A stretch of DNA of 64,000 nt, taken from the NCBI GenBank assembly GCA_018401465.1, contig JAGYKE010000002.1, positions 124,001 through 188,000 on the forward strand. The letters run 5' to 3'. Below are positions 45,494 to 53,601 of the stretch, one piece after another; the stretch's first letter is position 1; each line of letters starts with the position of its first letter. Position numbers and translations under genes: made by a program. Below the pieces are notes generated by a model. It was not told the DNA's origin. It ran no database searches and worked only from the letters and a program-made list of their open reading frames with translations. The DNA is from Aestuariivita sp. GTDB taxonomy: Bacteria; Pseudomonadota; Alphaproteobacteria; Rhodobacterales; Rhodobacteraceae.

Positions 45494-46258
45494 ATGCCGA
45501 GCCCTCGTGACAGGTTCACCGTCCGGATCGCCGAGACCGAGGCCGACCGCCACGCCGCACAAGCTCTGCGCTATGACGTCTTCGTGCGGGAACTGGGGGC
45601 AGAGGGCGATCTTGTCGACCACGCCGCGGGGCTGGAACGGGACGAATTCGACAATTTCTGCGACCAGATGATCGCCTGCGACGCGGCGACGGGGCAGGTC
45701 ATCGGCGTCTACCGGCTGCTGCGCGACGATCAGGCGGCGCGGGCCGGAGGGTTCTATTCCGAGGGCGAATACGACATCACGCCGCTGCGCGCCGGCGGGC
45801 GGCGGCTGTTGGAGCTGGGGCGGTCCTGCCTGCACCGCGATTATCGCGGAGGCATGGCCATGCACGTTCTGTGGACGGCGCTGGCAGGTTACGTCGCGCA
45901 GCATGACATCGAGATCCTGTTCGGAGTGGCGAGCTTTCACGGCACCGATGCCGCGCGGCTTGCGGCACCGCTGTCGCTGCTGCATCACGCCCATCTCGCG
46001 CCACCCGACCTGCGGGTGCGCGCGTTGCCCGAAGGCTTCCATCCGATGGACATGATCGCACCGGCCGATCTCGACCGCGTGGCGGCAATGGTTCAGGTGC
46101 CCTCGCTCATCAAGGCCTATCTGCGGCTGGGCGGTGTTGTGGGGGAAGGCGCCTTCATTGACCGCGTCTTCAATACGACCGATGTCTGCCTGATCCTCGA
46201 CACCGCGCGCATGACCGACCGGCAAAGCGCGCGCTATTCCACACCACGCCGGACATGA
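45494..46258 (+). CDS. olsB: L-ornithine N-alpha-acyltransferase
   Basis: A 254-residue OlsB-type GNAT-like acyltransferase: LRYDVFVRELGAEGD, ELGRSCLHRDYRGGMAMHVL and FGVASFHGTD are characteristic. It transfers a 3-hydroxyacyl chain from ACP to ornithine, making lyso-ornithine lipid. Its stop overlaps olsA as ATGA. Ornithine lipids are phosphorus-free membrane lipids often made in response to phosphate shortage. Confidence 0.9.
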   Translation: MPSPRDRFTVRIAETEADRHAAQALRYDVFVRELGAEGDLVDHAAGLERDEFDNFCDQMIACDAATGQVIGVYRLLRDDQAARAGGFYSEGEYDITPLRAGGRRLLELGRSCLHRDYRGGMAMHVLWTALAGYVAQHDIEILFGVASFHGTDAARLAAPLSLLHHAHLAPPDLRVRALPEGFHPMDMIAPADLDRVAAMVQVPSLIKAYLRLGGVVGEGAFIDRVFNTTDVCLILDTARMTDRQSARYSTPRRT

Positions 46259-47121
46259 GCGAGACCTGGGGCACCGACATTGCCCCCGATCCGGTTCGGA
46301 TCGGCCCGCTCGGTTGGGTGCGGGTGGCGCTGCGAGGGGGCGCGCTCGCGGTATTGGTCTTCGGCTCCTTGGGGCTTCTTCTTGCCGTGCGGCTAATCGA
46401 ACGCCCGCTCTACGGGCTGCGGAGGCCCGTGACGCCTTGGATCACACAATTCGTCTGCCGCACCGCATTCCGCATCCTCGGCATGGGCTTTTCGACGCAA
46501 GGCGCGCTGATGCGCGACCGCGGCGCGGTGGTGGCCAACCATGTCTCTTGGCTCGACATCTTCGCGCTGAATGCGCGCAAGCGCATCTACTTCGTCTCGA
46601 AATCCGAAGTGGCGCGCTGGCCCGGCATCGGCTGGCTGGCGCGCGCCACCGGAACCGTCTTCATCGAACGCAATCCGCGCCGGGCGAAGGACCAGACGCT
46701 GCTCTTTCAGGCGCGGCTTCTGGCGGGGCACCGGCTCTTGTTCTTTCCCGAAGGCACCTCGACCGACGGTCTGCGGGTGCTGCCGTTCAAGACGACGCTG
46801 TTTGCCGCCTTTCAGGCGGATGTCCTGCGCGATCACATGCACATCCAACCCGTGACCGTTGTCTATCATGCGCCAAAGGGCGAACCCGACCGGTTCTATG
46901 GCTGGTGGGGCGACATGGAGTTCGGCGGGCACCTGCTCAAGACGCTGGCGGCGCGGCGACAGGGTTCAGTCGAACTGGTCTACCACGTGCCCGTCCGCGT
47001 CGCGGATTGGCCCGACCGCAAGCGCCTTGCGGCCCATCTCGAGATGCAGGTGCGCGCGGGCCTGCAGGCGAGGCTGGGTCACAGGGCCGAGATGTCGCAG
47101 GGCGGGGACTTGACTGACTGA
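46255..47121 (+). CDS. olsA: Lyso-ornithine lipid O-acyltransferase (PlsC family)
   Basis: A 288-residue 1-acyl-glycerol-phosphate-acyltransferase-family protein. The catalytic HX4D motif is NHVSWLDIF and the substrate motif FPEGTSTDG. One membrane helix lies near residues 20-45 (LAVLVFGSLGLLLAVRL). Coupled to olsB by ATGA, it should add the second acyl chain to form ornithine lipid. A role in phosphatidic acid synthesis is possible but less likely given its neighbour. Confidence 0.9.
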   Translation: MSETWGTDIAPDPVRIGPLGWVRVALRGGALAVLVFGSLGLLLAVRLIERPLYGLRRPVTPWITQFVCRTAFRILGMGFSTQGALMRDRGAVVANHVSWLDIFALNARKRIYFVSKSEVARWPGIGWLARATGTVFIERNPRRAKDQTLLFQARLLAGHRLLFFPEGTSTDGLRVLPFKTTLFAAFQADVLRDHMHIQPVTVVYHAPKGEPDRFYGWWGDMEFGGHLLKTLAARRQGSVELVYHVPVRVADWPDRKRLAAHLEMQVRAGLQARLGHRAEMSQGGDLTD

Positions 47122-47126
47122 ATTAG

Positions 47127-47143
47127 TCGGAATTATTTTCCGA
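47127..47143. promoter_or_regulatory. Inverted repeat upstream of bfd-bfr
   Basis: TCGGAA-N5-TTCCGA is a perfect 6-bp-arm repeat in the AT-rich 53-bp gap between olsA and bfd. Its position fits an operator for an iron-responsive regulator (Irr, RirA or Fur-like). It does not match a consensus known to me exactly. Confidence 0.45.
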
Positions 47144-47174
47144 TAAAACCAGTCAGGCTTTCGGAACCTTTGCC

Positions 47175-47477
47175 ATGATCATCTGCCATTGCCGCAACAT
47201 CACCTGTTCGGACATTCACGGCGCCATCGACTGGATGCGTCAGGCCGACCCCGATACCCTGATCACGCCGCGCAAGGTCTATCGCGCGCTTGGGCTCAAG
47301 GCGGATTGCGGGGGCTGCCTGCCTCTCTTTCTGGACACGATGCGCCGGAACGCGAACCTTCCGATCCGGCCTGACCGCGCCATCCCCGTTCTGAAAGACC
47401 CGCAAAAGGACCAAGCGTCATGCAAGGCGATCCCAAAGTCATCGACTACCTCAACCGTGCAATCCGCAGCGAACTGA
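47175..47477 (+). CDS. bfd: Bacterioferritin-associated ferredoxin (Bfd-like)
   Basis: A 100-residue (2Fe-2S) BFD-domain protein. The ligands are Cys4, Cys6 (CHC), Cys45 and Cys48 (CGGC). Bfd gives electrons to bacterioferritin to release stored iron. The frame extends 58 nt into bfr, so the last 19 or so residues are encoded twice in different frames. Typical Bfd is about 65-80 residues, so this tail is unusual. Confidence 0.9.
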   Translation: MIICHCRNITCSDIHGAIDWMRQADPDTLITPRKVYRALGLKADCGGCLPLFLDTMRRNANLPIRPDRAIPVLKDPQKDQASCKAIPKSSTTSTVQSAAN

Positions 47478-47905
47478 CCGCGGTCAGCCAGTACTGGCTG
47501 CATTACCGGCTCCAGGAAGACTGGGGCCTTGGCCACATGGCAAAGAAAAGCCGCGAGGAATCGATCGAAGAGATGCACCACGCCGACCGGCTGATCGCGC
47601 GCGTCATCTTTCTGGAAGGCCATCCGAACCTTCAGAAACTCGACCCGCTGCGCATCGGTCAGACGCCGAAGGAGACGCTGGAATGCGATCTGGCCGCCGA
47701 ACAGGAGGCCCGCACGCTCTACAAGGAGGCCCGCGACTACTGCCGCGAGGCGGGTGATTACGTGACCATGGCGCTGTTTGAAGAGCTGATCGCCGACGAG
47801 GAGGGGCATATCGATTTCCTCGAGACCCAGCTCGCCCTCTACGACCGGATCGGCGACCAGAACTATGCCCATCTCAACGCCTCGAAGATGGACGAGGCAG
47901 AGTAG
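47420..47905 (+). CDS. bfr: Bacterioferritin
   Basis: A 161-residue bacterioferritin with all expected residues: ferroxidase Glu18, Glu51, His54, Glu94, Glu127 and His130, and haem ligand Met52. It stores iron as a 24-mer. It overlaps bfd by 58 nt, so the two are co-transcribed. Confidence 0.96.
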   Translation: MQGDPKVIDYLNRAIRSELTAVSQYWLHYRLQEDWGLGHMAKKSREESIEEMHHADRLIARVIFLEGHPNLQKLDPLRIGQTPKETLECDLAAEQEARTLYKEARDYCREAGDYVTMALFEELIADEEGHIDFLETQLALYDRIGDQNYAHLNASKMDEAE

Positions 47906-47921
47906 GGCGCGCCGCGGCGCT

Positions 47922-47980
47922 GCTTCTTTCTGGTCACAAACACGCAAATCCCGCCCTCTGCCGCCCGCACGCACGGCGGG
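47922..47980. repeat. Intergenic repeat, copy 2 (upstream of rpsB)
   Basis: The 36-bp core 47922-47957 matches copy 1 (43215-43250) at 31 positions. It is followed by the hairpin CCCGC-N7-GCGGG (47964-47980). It lies 17 nt after the bfr stop in the gap before rpsB. See findings. Confidence 0.75.
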
Positions 47981-48131
47981 GGTTGCGTCTGCAGCATGAG
48001 ACTGCTAAGCGCACGCCACTGAAATCCGCAGGCGGGGTTGGGCCTCTGGGGGAGACATCCCCACGGGTCCGCCGGTTGGAGCATCCGCTCTGAGACCCCC
48101 GCCAAAGGCGAAACCGGAAAGGACAATGACC
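47981..48131 (+). other. rpsB leader region
   Basis: This stretch between the repeat and the rpsB start is rich in paired GC segments (for example around 48048-48080) and has no gene. Ribosomal S2 mRNA leaders are often structured for autoregulation. A TTGCGT (47983) with a weak -10 near 48006 is a possible promoter, but the match is poor. Confidence 0.4.
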
Positions 48132-48902
48132 ATGGCTCTGCCTGAGTTCACCATGCGTCAGCTGCTGGAAGCTGGCGTTCACTTCGGCCACCAGACCCAG
48201 CGCTGGAACCCCCGTATGGGCCGCTATATCTACGGCGCGCGCAACGGAATTCACATCATGGACCTGACGCAGACCGTCCCGATGCTGGACCTGGCGCTGA
48301 AGGTGATCCGCGACACTGTCGCGCGCGGCGGGCGCATCCTCTTCGTCGGCACCAAGCGTCAGGCGGCGCAGCCGGTCGCGGATGCGGCCGAGAAATGCGC
48401 GCAGTACTACATGAACCACCGCTGGCTGGGCGGCACGCTGACCAACTGGCAGACCGTGTCGCATTCGATCAGCCGCCTCAAGCAGATCGACGAGGCGATG
48501 GCGGCGGGCGCCGAAGGGCTGACCAAGAAGGAACGCCTTGGCATGGAACGCGACCAGACGAAGCTTCAGGCTTCGCTGGGCGGCATCCGCGAGATGGGCG
48601 GCGTGCCGGACCTGCTGTTCGTCATCGACGTCAAGAAGGAAGCGCTTGCCGTGGCCGAGGCCAACAAGCTGGGCATTCCCGTCGTTGCCGTGGTGGACAC
48701 CAATTGTGCGCCCGACGGTATCGACTACATTATCCCCGGAAATGATGACGCGGCCCGCGCCATCGCGCTTTACTGCGATCTGGTCGCGCGCGCGGCCCTC
48801 GACGGGATGAGCGCGCAGCTGGGCGCGGCCGGCGTAGATCTCGGCGCGCTGGAAGAGGCCCCGGTGGAAGAGGCAATCGCCGAGGAAGCCGCCGAAGCCT
48901 GA
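48132..48902 (+). CDS. rpsB: 30S ribosomal protein S2
   Basis: A 256-residue S2 starting [23 protein letters not shown] 48132 is chosen over 48126 because AAAGGA lies 8 nt before it and because the product then has the standard S2 N-terminus. An acidic C-terminal tail ([16 protein letters not shown]) extends the usual fold. It is followed by tsf after 80 bp, the conserved rpsB-tsf order. Confidence 0.97.
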   Translation: MALPEFTMRQLLEAGVHFGHQTQRWNPRMGRYIYGARNGIHIMDLTQTVPMLDLALKVIRDTVARGGRILFVGTKRQAAQPVADAAEKCAQYYMNHRWLGGTLTNWQTVSHSISRLKQIDEAMAAGAEGLTKKERLGMERDQTKLQASLGGIREMGGVPDLLFVIDVKKEALAVAEANKLGIPVVAVVDTNCAPDGIDYIIPGNDDAARAIALYCDLVARAALDGMSAQLGAAGVDLGALEEAPVEEAIAEEAAEA

Positions 48903-48982
48903 CCGCCCAGGCCGTCGCAAAACCGACATGAGGTGCGGGGTATGACCCCGCGCCTGCACACCGCGAATTGAGGAGAGCCGAG

Positions 48983-49858
48983 ATGGCAATCACTGCAGCT
49001 ATGGTGAAGGAACTGCGCGACACGACCGGCGCAGGGATGATGGACGCCAAGAAGGCGCTGACCGAAACCGACGGCGACATGGAAGCGGCCATCGACTGGC
49101 TGCGCACCAAGGGTCTGGCCAAGGCCGCCAAGAAATCGGGCCGTACCGCCGCCGAAGGACTTGTCGCGGTCATGGTCGAGGGCGGCCACGGTGTCGCCGT
49201 CGAGGTGAATGCCGAGACCGACTTCGTCGGCAAGAACGCCGAATTCCAGAACATGGTCGCCAGTATCGCCACCGCAGCACTTGGCGTGGCAGATGTTGAG
49301 GCGCTGGCCCAGGCTCAGATCGGCGGCAAGCCGGTGTCCGAAGTCATCACCGAAGGCATCGTCAAGATCGGCGAGAACATGGCGCTGCGCCGCATGGCCG
49401 CAATCGACGGCGATCAGGTCGTGTCCTATATCCACAACGCGGCAAAGCCCGGCATGGGCAAGATCGGCGTGCTGGTTGCCATGACCGGCGGCGACGAAGC
49501 CTTCGGCAAGCAGGTTGCGATGCACATCGCCGCCGTGAACCCCGCTGCATTGGATGAAACCGCGCTCGACCCCGCCATCGTCGAACGCGAACGTCAGGTC
49601 CAGATCGACATTGCCCGCGAAAGCGGCAAGCCCGATTCTGTGATCGAAAAGATGATCGATGGGCGGATGAAGAAATTCGTGGCGGAATCGACCCTGCTGA
49701 ATCAGCCGTTCGTCGTGAACCCCGATCTGACCGTTGCCGCCGCCGCGAAGGATGCAGGCGCCACGATCACTGGCTTCGTCCGTCTGGAAGTGGGCGAAGG
49801 CATCGTGGTCGAAAAGGAAGACTTCGCCGCCGAAGTCGCCAAAGTCGTCCAAGGCTGA
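48983..49858 (+). CDS. tsf: Elongation factor Ts
   Basis: A 291-residue EF-Ts: N-terminal UBA-like domain with [20 protein letters not shown], and the TDFVGKN motif that contacts EF-Tu. It exchanges GDP on EF-Tu. AGGAG lies upstream of ATG 48983. It follows rpsB and is ended by a strong terminator. Confidence 0.97.
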   Translation: MAITAAMVKELRDTTGAGMMDAKKALTETDGDMEAAIDWLRTKGLAKAAKKSGRTAAEGLVAVMVEGGHGVAVEVNAETDFVGKNAEFQNMVASIATAALGVADVEALAQAQIGGKPVSEVITEGIVKIGENMALRRMAAIDGDQVVSYIHNAAKPGMGKIGVLVAMTGGDEAFGKQVAMHIAAVNPAALDETALDPAIVERERQVQIDIARESGKPDSVIEKMIDGRMKKFVAESTLLNQPFVVNPDLTVAAAAKDAGATITGFVRLEVGEGIVVEKEDFAAEVAKVVQG

Positions 49859-49880
49859 GCGCCCGGACAACTGTGAATCG

Positions 49881-49907
49881 AAGGGGCGCCCTATGGGCGC
49901 CCTTTTT
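49881..49907 (+). terminator. Rho-independent terminator of rpsB-tsf
   Basis: GGGCGCCC (49884-49891) and GGGCGCCC (49895-49902) pair around a TAT loop, with A and T bases extending the stem, and TTTTT follows. It lies 25 nt after the tsf stop. Confidence 0.92.
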
Positions 49908-49938
49908 CGTGAGGATGGTCAGAAATCCCCGCGACCTG

Positions 49939-50382
49939 TCAGTGCGGCGTCGTCAGGTGGGCGCGCAGCGCCTCCATCCCCAGCACGTAGCCCCGGGGTC
50001 CCTGACCGCAGATCTGGGTCAGGGCGACCTTTTCGACATAGGACAGGTGGCGAAACGGTTCGCGGGCGTGGATGTCGCTGATATGCACCTCGACCACCGG
50101 CAGCGCGACCGAGGCCAGCGCATCCATGATCGCAATCGAGGTATGGGTATAGGCGCCGGCATTGATGACGATGCCGTCCTGCACGCTGCGTGCGGCGTGG
50201 ATCGCATCGATCAGCACACCTTCGTGGTTCGATTGCAGGCAATCGACCTGCCAGCCCCAGGCGGCGCCGGTGTCGCGGCACAGCGCCTCAACATCGGCCA
50301 GCGTGGTGGTGCCATAGACCTCGGGCTGGCGGGTGCCCAGCAGGTTCAGGTTGGGGCCGTTCAGGATCAGGACCGAGGTCAT
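49939..50382 (-). CDS. aroQ: Type II 3-dehydroquinate dehydratase
   Basis: A 147-residue type II dehydroquinase: [19 protein letters not shown] with the catalytic Tyr region, [13 protein letters not shown], and [16 protein letters not shown]. It makes 3-dehydroshikimate in the shikimate pathway. ATG 50382 gives the conserved start (MTSVLILNG); the upstream open frame is not supported. It converges on tsf. A catabolic quinate role is less likely with no quinate genes near. Confidence 0.95.
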   Translation of the reverse strand: MTSVLILNGPNLNLLGTRQPEVYGTTTLADVEALCRDTGAAWGWQVDCLQSNHEGVLIDAIHAARSVQDGIVINAGAYTHTSIAIMDALASVALPVVEVHISDIHAREPFRHLSYVEKVALTQICGQGPRGYVLGMEALRAHLTTPH

Positions 50383-50491
50383 TGCCGTCTTCCGCCTTCC
50401 ACGCTGTGTCGCGCCTGATTTATCGGGGAAGGCGGGCCGTTTTTCAATGGCCCGTTGGCGAGGCCGCGCGGCTTCTGCTAGGGAAGGGCGC

Positions 50492-51232
50492 ATGTCCGCC
50501 ACCGACACCTCCTTTCCCGCGATCCGCCGCATCGGGCTTGATGGCCTGATCGTGAGCTTCGGCGCGGGGCTGAGCGAACAGGCCAACCGGGCCGCGCTCG
50601 CCTTCCGGGCGGCGATCGACCGCGAGGCCTGGGAAGGGGTCGAAGAAACCTCGACCTCGCTCGTCTCGGTGTTCCTGCGCTTTGATCCGCTGGGTGTGCC
50701 CCATGCCGCGATGACCGCGCGGCTTCAGGCGCTGCTGGCTTCGCGCGACTGGATGCAGGCCGATCTTCCGCGGGGGCGGCGGCTGTTCTTCGTGCCGACG
50801 GTCTATGGCGGCGCGCATGGGCCCCAACTGGAGGAGGCCGCGGCGCGGGCAGGCCTGACACCCGGGGCGGCAATCGCATCGCTGTCGGGGGCGCGGGTGC
50901 GGGTGCAGACCATCGGCTTTGCGCCGGGCCAGCCGTACCTGGGCGTCCTGCCCGACTGCTGGGACATTCCCCGCCAGCAGGATCTGACGCCGCGTGTGCC
51001 GGTGGGCGCGCTTGTGGTGGCGATCCGCCAGTTGGTGCTGTTTTCGGTTTCGACCCCGACAGGCTGGCGGCATGTCGGCCAGACAGCGGCGCGGCTGTTC
51101 CGGCCAGAAGCAGAGGAACCCTTCCTGCTACGCCCGGGGGATGAGGTTGAATTTCCCACCATAAGCCCCGAGAAATACGAAAGAATGACCGCCGCAGGCC
51201 AGGACGGGATCCGGCACGAGGCGCTGCCGTGA
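50492..51232 (+). CDS. pxpB: 5-oxoprolinase subunit B (PxpB/KipI family)
   Basis: A 246-residue KipI-family protein, with [10 protein letters not shown]-like [13 protein letters not shown] and [12 protein letters not shown]. With PxpA and PxpC it cleaves 5-oxoproline (pyroglutamate) to glutamate using ATP. ATG 50492 has AGGGAAGGG upstream. Its stop overlaps pxpC as GTGA. Confidence 0.92.
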   Translation: MSATDTSFPAIRRIGLDGLIVSFGAGLSEQANRAALAFRAAIDREAWEGVEETSTSLVSVFLRFDPLGVPHAAMTARLQALLASRDWMQADLPRGRRLFFVPTVYGGAHGPQLEEAAARAGLTPGAAIASLSGARVRVQTIGFAPGQPYLGVLPDCWDIPRQQDLTPRVPVGALVVAIRQLVLFSVSTPTGWRHVGQTAARLFRPEAEEPFLLRPGDEVEFPTISPEKYERMTAAGQDGIRHEALP

Positions 51233-52248
51233 CCCGCGCGCTGATCGTGCACGAGGCGGGGCCGGGCGTCACCCTGCAGGACATGGGCCACCCCGGACTT
51301 CTGGCGTTCGGGTTGTCGCGGGGCGGTGCGGCGGACCGGCTGGCGCTGGCCGAGGGGGCGGCGCTCCTGGGCCAGCCCGACAGTTGCGCAGCGCTGGAAC
51401 TGGCGGGCTTTGGCGGCGTGTTCGAGGCGACGGAAGACATCGTCGTCGCGCTGACCGGCGCGCCGATGCAGGCGCGGATGGACGGCGCGGGGCTGGCCTG
51501 GAACGCGACCCACCTGCTGCCACGGGGCGCGCGGCTGGCCATCGGGGGCGTGCGCGACGGGGTCTATGGCTATCTTCATGTCGCGGGCGGCTTCGACACG
51601 GCCCTGATCCTTGGCGCGCGGTCGGCGCATCTGACCGCCGGGATCGGCGCGCCCGTCGCTGCGGGCGATCGGCTGCCGGTGGGGCCGGCGGGGGCAGGGC
51701 GGGCCGGTCTCACTCTGGCCCCGGTTCCGCGGTTCTCCGGAGGCGAGCTGCGCGTGGTCGACAGCCTGCAGACCGCGCGGTTTCCCGCGGAGGTGCTGGC
51801 CCGGTTTGGTGCCACGACCTTCACCCGCGATACGCGCGCCAACCGGATGGGCGTGCGGCTGACCGCCCCGGGCGAAGGCTTCCACGCGCCGGGGGGGCTG
51901 CAGGTCCTGTCCGAGGTGATCGTGCCCGGTGACATCCAGATGACGGGCGACGGTTTTCCCTATGTGCTGATCGCCGAATGCCAGACCACGGGTGGCTATC
52001 CCCGGATCGCCACGGTGATTCCCGCCGATCTGCCCAAGGTGGCGCAGGCGGGGCCGGGGGCGCGGGTGACGTTCCGCTTCGTCACGACGGACGAGGCGCT
52101 GGCCGCCGAGGCCCGCCACCGGGCGGAGATCGCGGGGCTTGGCGCGCGCGTCAAACCCCTTGTGCGGGACCCGGCTCAGGTGAATAATCTTTCGGAATAT
52201 CAATTGATCAGCGGCGTGACTTCAGGCGCCGCAGAGGAGCCGACATGA
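51229..52248 (+). CDS. pxpC: 5-oxoprolinase subunit C (PxpC/KipA family)
   Basis: A 339-residue KipA-family protein starting at GTG 51229: LIVHEAGPGVTLQDMGHPGL, GLSRGGAADRLALAEG, and TRDTRANRMGVRL. It is the second part of the biotin-independent carboxylase-like pair. It overlaps pxpB (GTGA) and pxpA (ATGA). Confidence 0.93.
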   Translation: MTRALIVHEAGPGVTLQDMGHPGLLAFGLSRGGAADRLALAEGAALLGQPDSCAALELAGFGGVFEATEDIVVALTGAPMQARMDGAGLAWNATHLLPRGARLAIGGVRDGVYGYLHVAGGFDTALILGARSAHLTAGIGAPVAAGDRLPVGPAGAGRAGLTLAPVPRFSGGELRVVDSLQTARFPAEVLARFGATTFTRDTRANRMGVRLTAPGEGFHAPGGLQVLSEVIVPGDIQMTGDGFPYVLIAECQTTGGYPRIATVIPADLPKVAQAGPGARVTFRFVTTDEALAAEARHRAEIAGLGARVKPLVRDPAQVNNLSEYQLISGVTSGAAEEPT

Positions 52249-53015
52249 CTCTGCGCGTGGACCTGAATGCCGATATGGGCGAAAGCTTCGGACCATGGGT
52301 CATGGGCGATGATGCGGCGCTGCTCGACGTCATCACGTCGGCCAACATCGCCTGCGGGTTTCATGCGGGCGATCCGGACGTGATGGCCGCGACGATGAAA
52401 CTGGCCCATGCAAAGGGTGTCGGGATCGGTGCGCATCCCGGGTTTCAGGATCTTCAGGGGTTTGGCCGAAGACGGATTTCCTTGTCTTATCATACACTTG
52501 GTAACCTTCTGCAATACCAGATCGGCGCGGCTCAGGCGATGGCGCGGTCGGTCGGTGCCCATGTGCGGCATCTGAAACTGCATGGCGCGATGGCGAACAT
52601 GGCATCGGAAAACGTGGTGATGGCGCGTGCCTGTTACGAGGCCGCGCTGTCGGTCGCGCCGGATCTGATCGTGATGGTTCTGGCCGGTACAGCACAGGAA
52701 CGCGCGGTTCGCGATCTGGGTTGCGCCTGGGCCGGCGAGATCTTTGCCGACCGGGCCTATAACGACGACGCGACGCTCGTGGACCGGTCGAAGCCGGGCG
52801 CGATGGTGCATGATCCGGCGGTTGCCGGGCCGCGCATTGCGCAGATGGTCAAGGAAGGCGCGATCATCGCCGAAAGCGGACGGCGTATCGAGACGCAGAT
52901 CGACACGATCTGTCTGCACGGGGACACGCCCGAGGCGGTGGGCATCGCAAGATCGGTGCGTGAATGCCTTGACGCGGAAGGCATCACGCTGAAGATGTTC
53001 ACCGGAAGACACTGA
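52245..53015 (+). CDS. pxpA: 5-oxoprolinase subunit A (PxpA, LamB/YcsF family)
   Basis: A 256-residue LamB/YcsF protein: VDLNADMGESFG at the N-terminus, ANIACGFHAGDP and VGIGAHPGFQDLQGFGRR. It completes the PxpABC complex, which disposes of the damage product 5-oxoproline. The order pxpB-pxpC-pxpA with two ATGA/GTGA overlaps shows a single translational unit. Confidence 0.95.
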   Translation: MTLRVDLNADMGESFGPWVMGDDAALLDVITSANIACGFHAGDPDVMAATMKLAHAKGVGIGAHPGFQDLQGFGRRRISLSYHTLGNLLQYQIGAAQAMARSVGAHVRHLKLHGAMANMASENVVMARACYEAALSVAPDLIVMVLAGTAQERAVRDLGCAWAGEIFADRAYNDDATLVDRSKPGAMVHDPAVAGPRIAQMVKEGAIIAESGRRIETQIDTICLHGDTPEAVGIARSVRECLDAEGITLKMFTGRH

Positions 53016-53059
53016 TATCCAAGGATATTCAAGCGTCGCTGCATGTCAGTAAATGTTAC

Positions 53060-53073
53060 ATAATATATATTAT
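53060..53073. promoter_or_regulatory. AT-only palindrome upstream of the rhodanese gene
   Basis: ATAATATATATTAT is a perfect 14-bp palindrome in the 150-bp gap between pxpA and the rhodanese gene. The surrounding 40 bp are strikingly AT-rich for this genome. It is likely to be promoter or operator DNA. Confidence 0.4.
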
Positions 53074-53165
53074 ACGAATTCTGGATATGGGCAGATCACC
53101 CAAGGGTTACTTCCCCCCGGCATGGATTTCGCGCAGAATCCAACCGTCGAAACCCGAGGTCTTCC

Positions 53166-53601
53166 ATGAGCCCGACACGCCGTCTTGTTCTTATCCTGCT
53201 GGCCGCAGCCCTTGCCACGCCGGCGCAGGCGTCGGCCGGCGCAGGCGTCGGATGGCATCCTGACGGCGGCCGAAGCGCATCGGGCCGTGCAGGCCGGGGA
53301 AATCCTGTTGGTCGACATCCGCCGCCCGGACGAATGGCGGCGCATCGGCATTCCCGAAGGTGCCCTGCCCCTCGACATGCGGCGGCCGGATTTTCTGGCG
53401 CAGCTCGATCAGGCGGTCGGCGGCGACAGGACGCGGCCTGTCGCGCTGATCTGCGCGGCGGGTGTGCGGACCGCTCGGGTGGCAACCGCGCTGCGGCGGA
53501 TCGGGTTTTCCGATCTGCATGATGTCTCGGAAGGCATGACCGGCTCGCGCGCGGGGCACGGCTGGCTGCGCGCGGGTCTGCCGGTGACGCCTGCGAACTA
53601 G
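53166..53601 (+). pseudogene. Periplasmic rhodanese-like protein, frameshifted by a 16-bp tandem duplication
   Basis: ATG at 53166 begins a signal peptide (MSPTRRLVLILLAAALATPA) but the frame then leaves the rhodanese domain, which is encoded in another frame up to 53601. The cause is visible: the 16 bp CCGGCGCAGGCGTCGG occur twice in tandem (53220-53235 and 53236-53251). With one copy removed, the signal peptide runs into SDGILTAAEAHRAV and the complete domain, with active-site CAAGVR, in one frame. The protein would be about 140 residues and periplasmic. An in-frame start near 53185 would make a domain without signal peptide. The stop overlaps the convergent sulP gene by 4 bp. Confidence 0.85.
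53220..53251 (+). repeat. Perfect 16-bp tandem duplication inside the rhodanese gene
   Basis: Two adjacent identical 16-bp units (53220-53235, 53236-53251). Since 16 is not a multiple of 3, the duplication shifts the reading frame. Such repeats arise by slippage and can revert. Confidence 0.9.
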
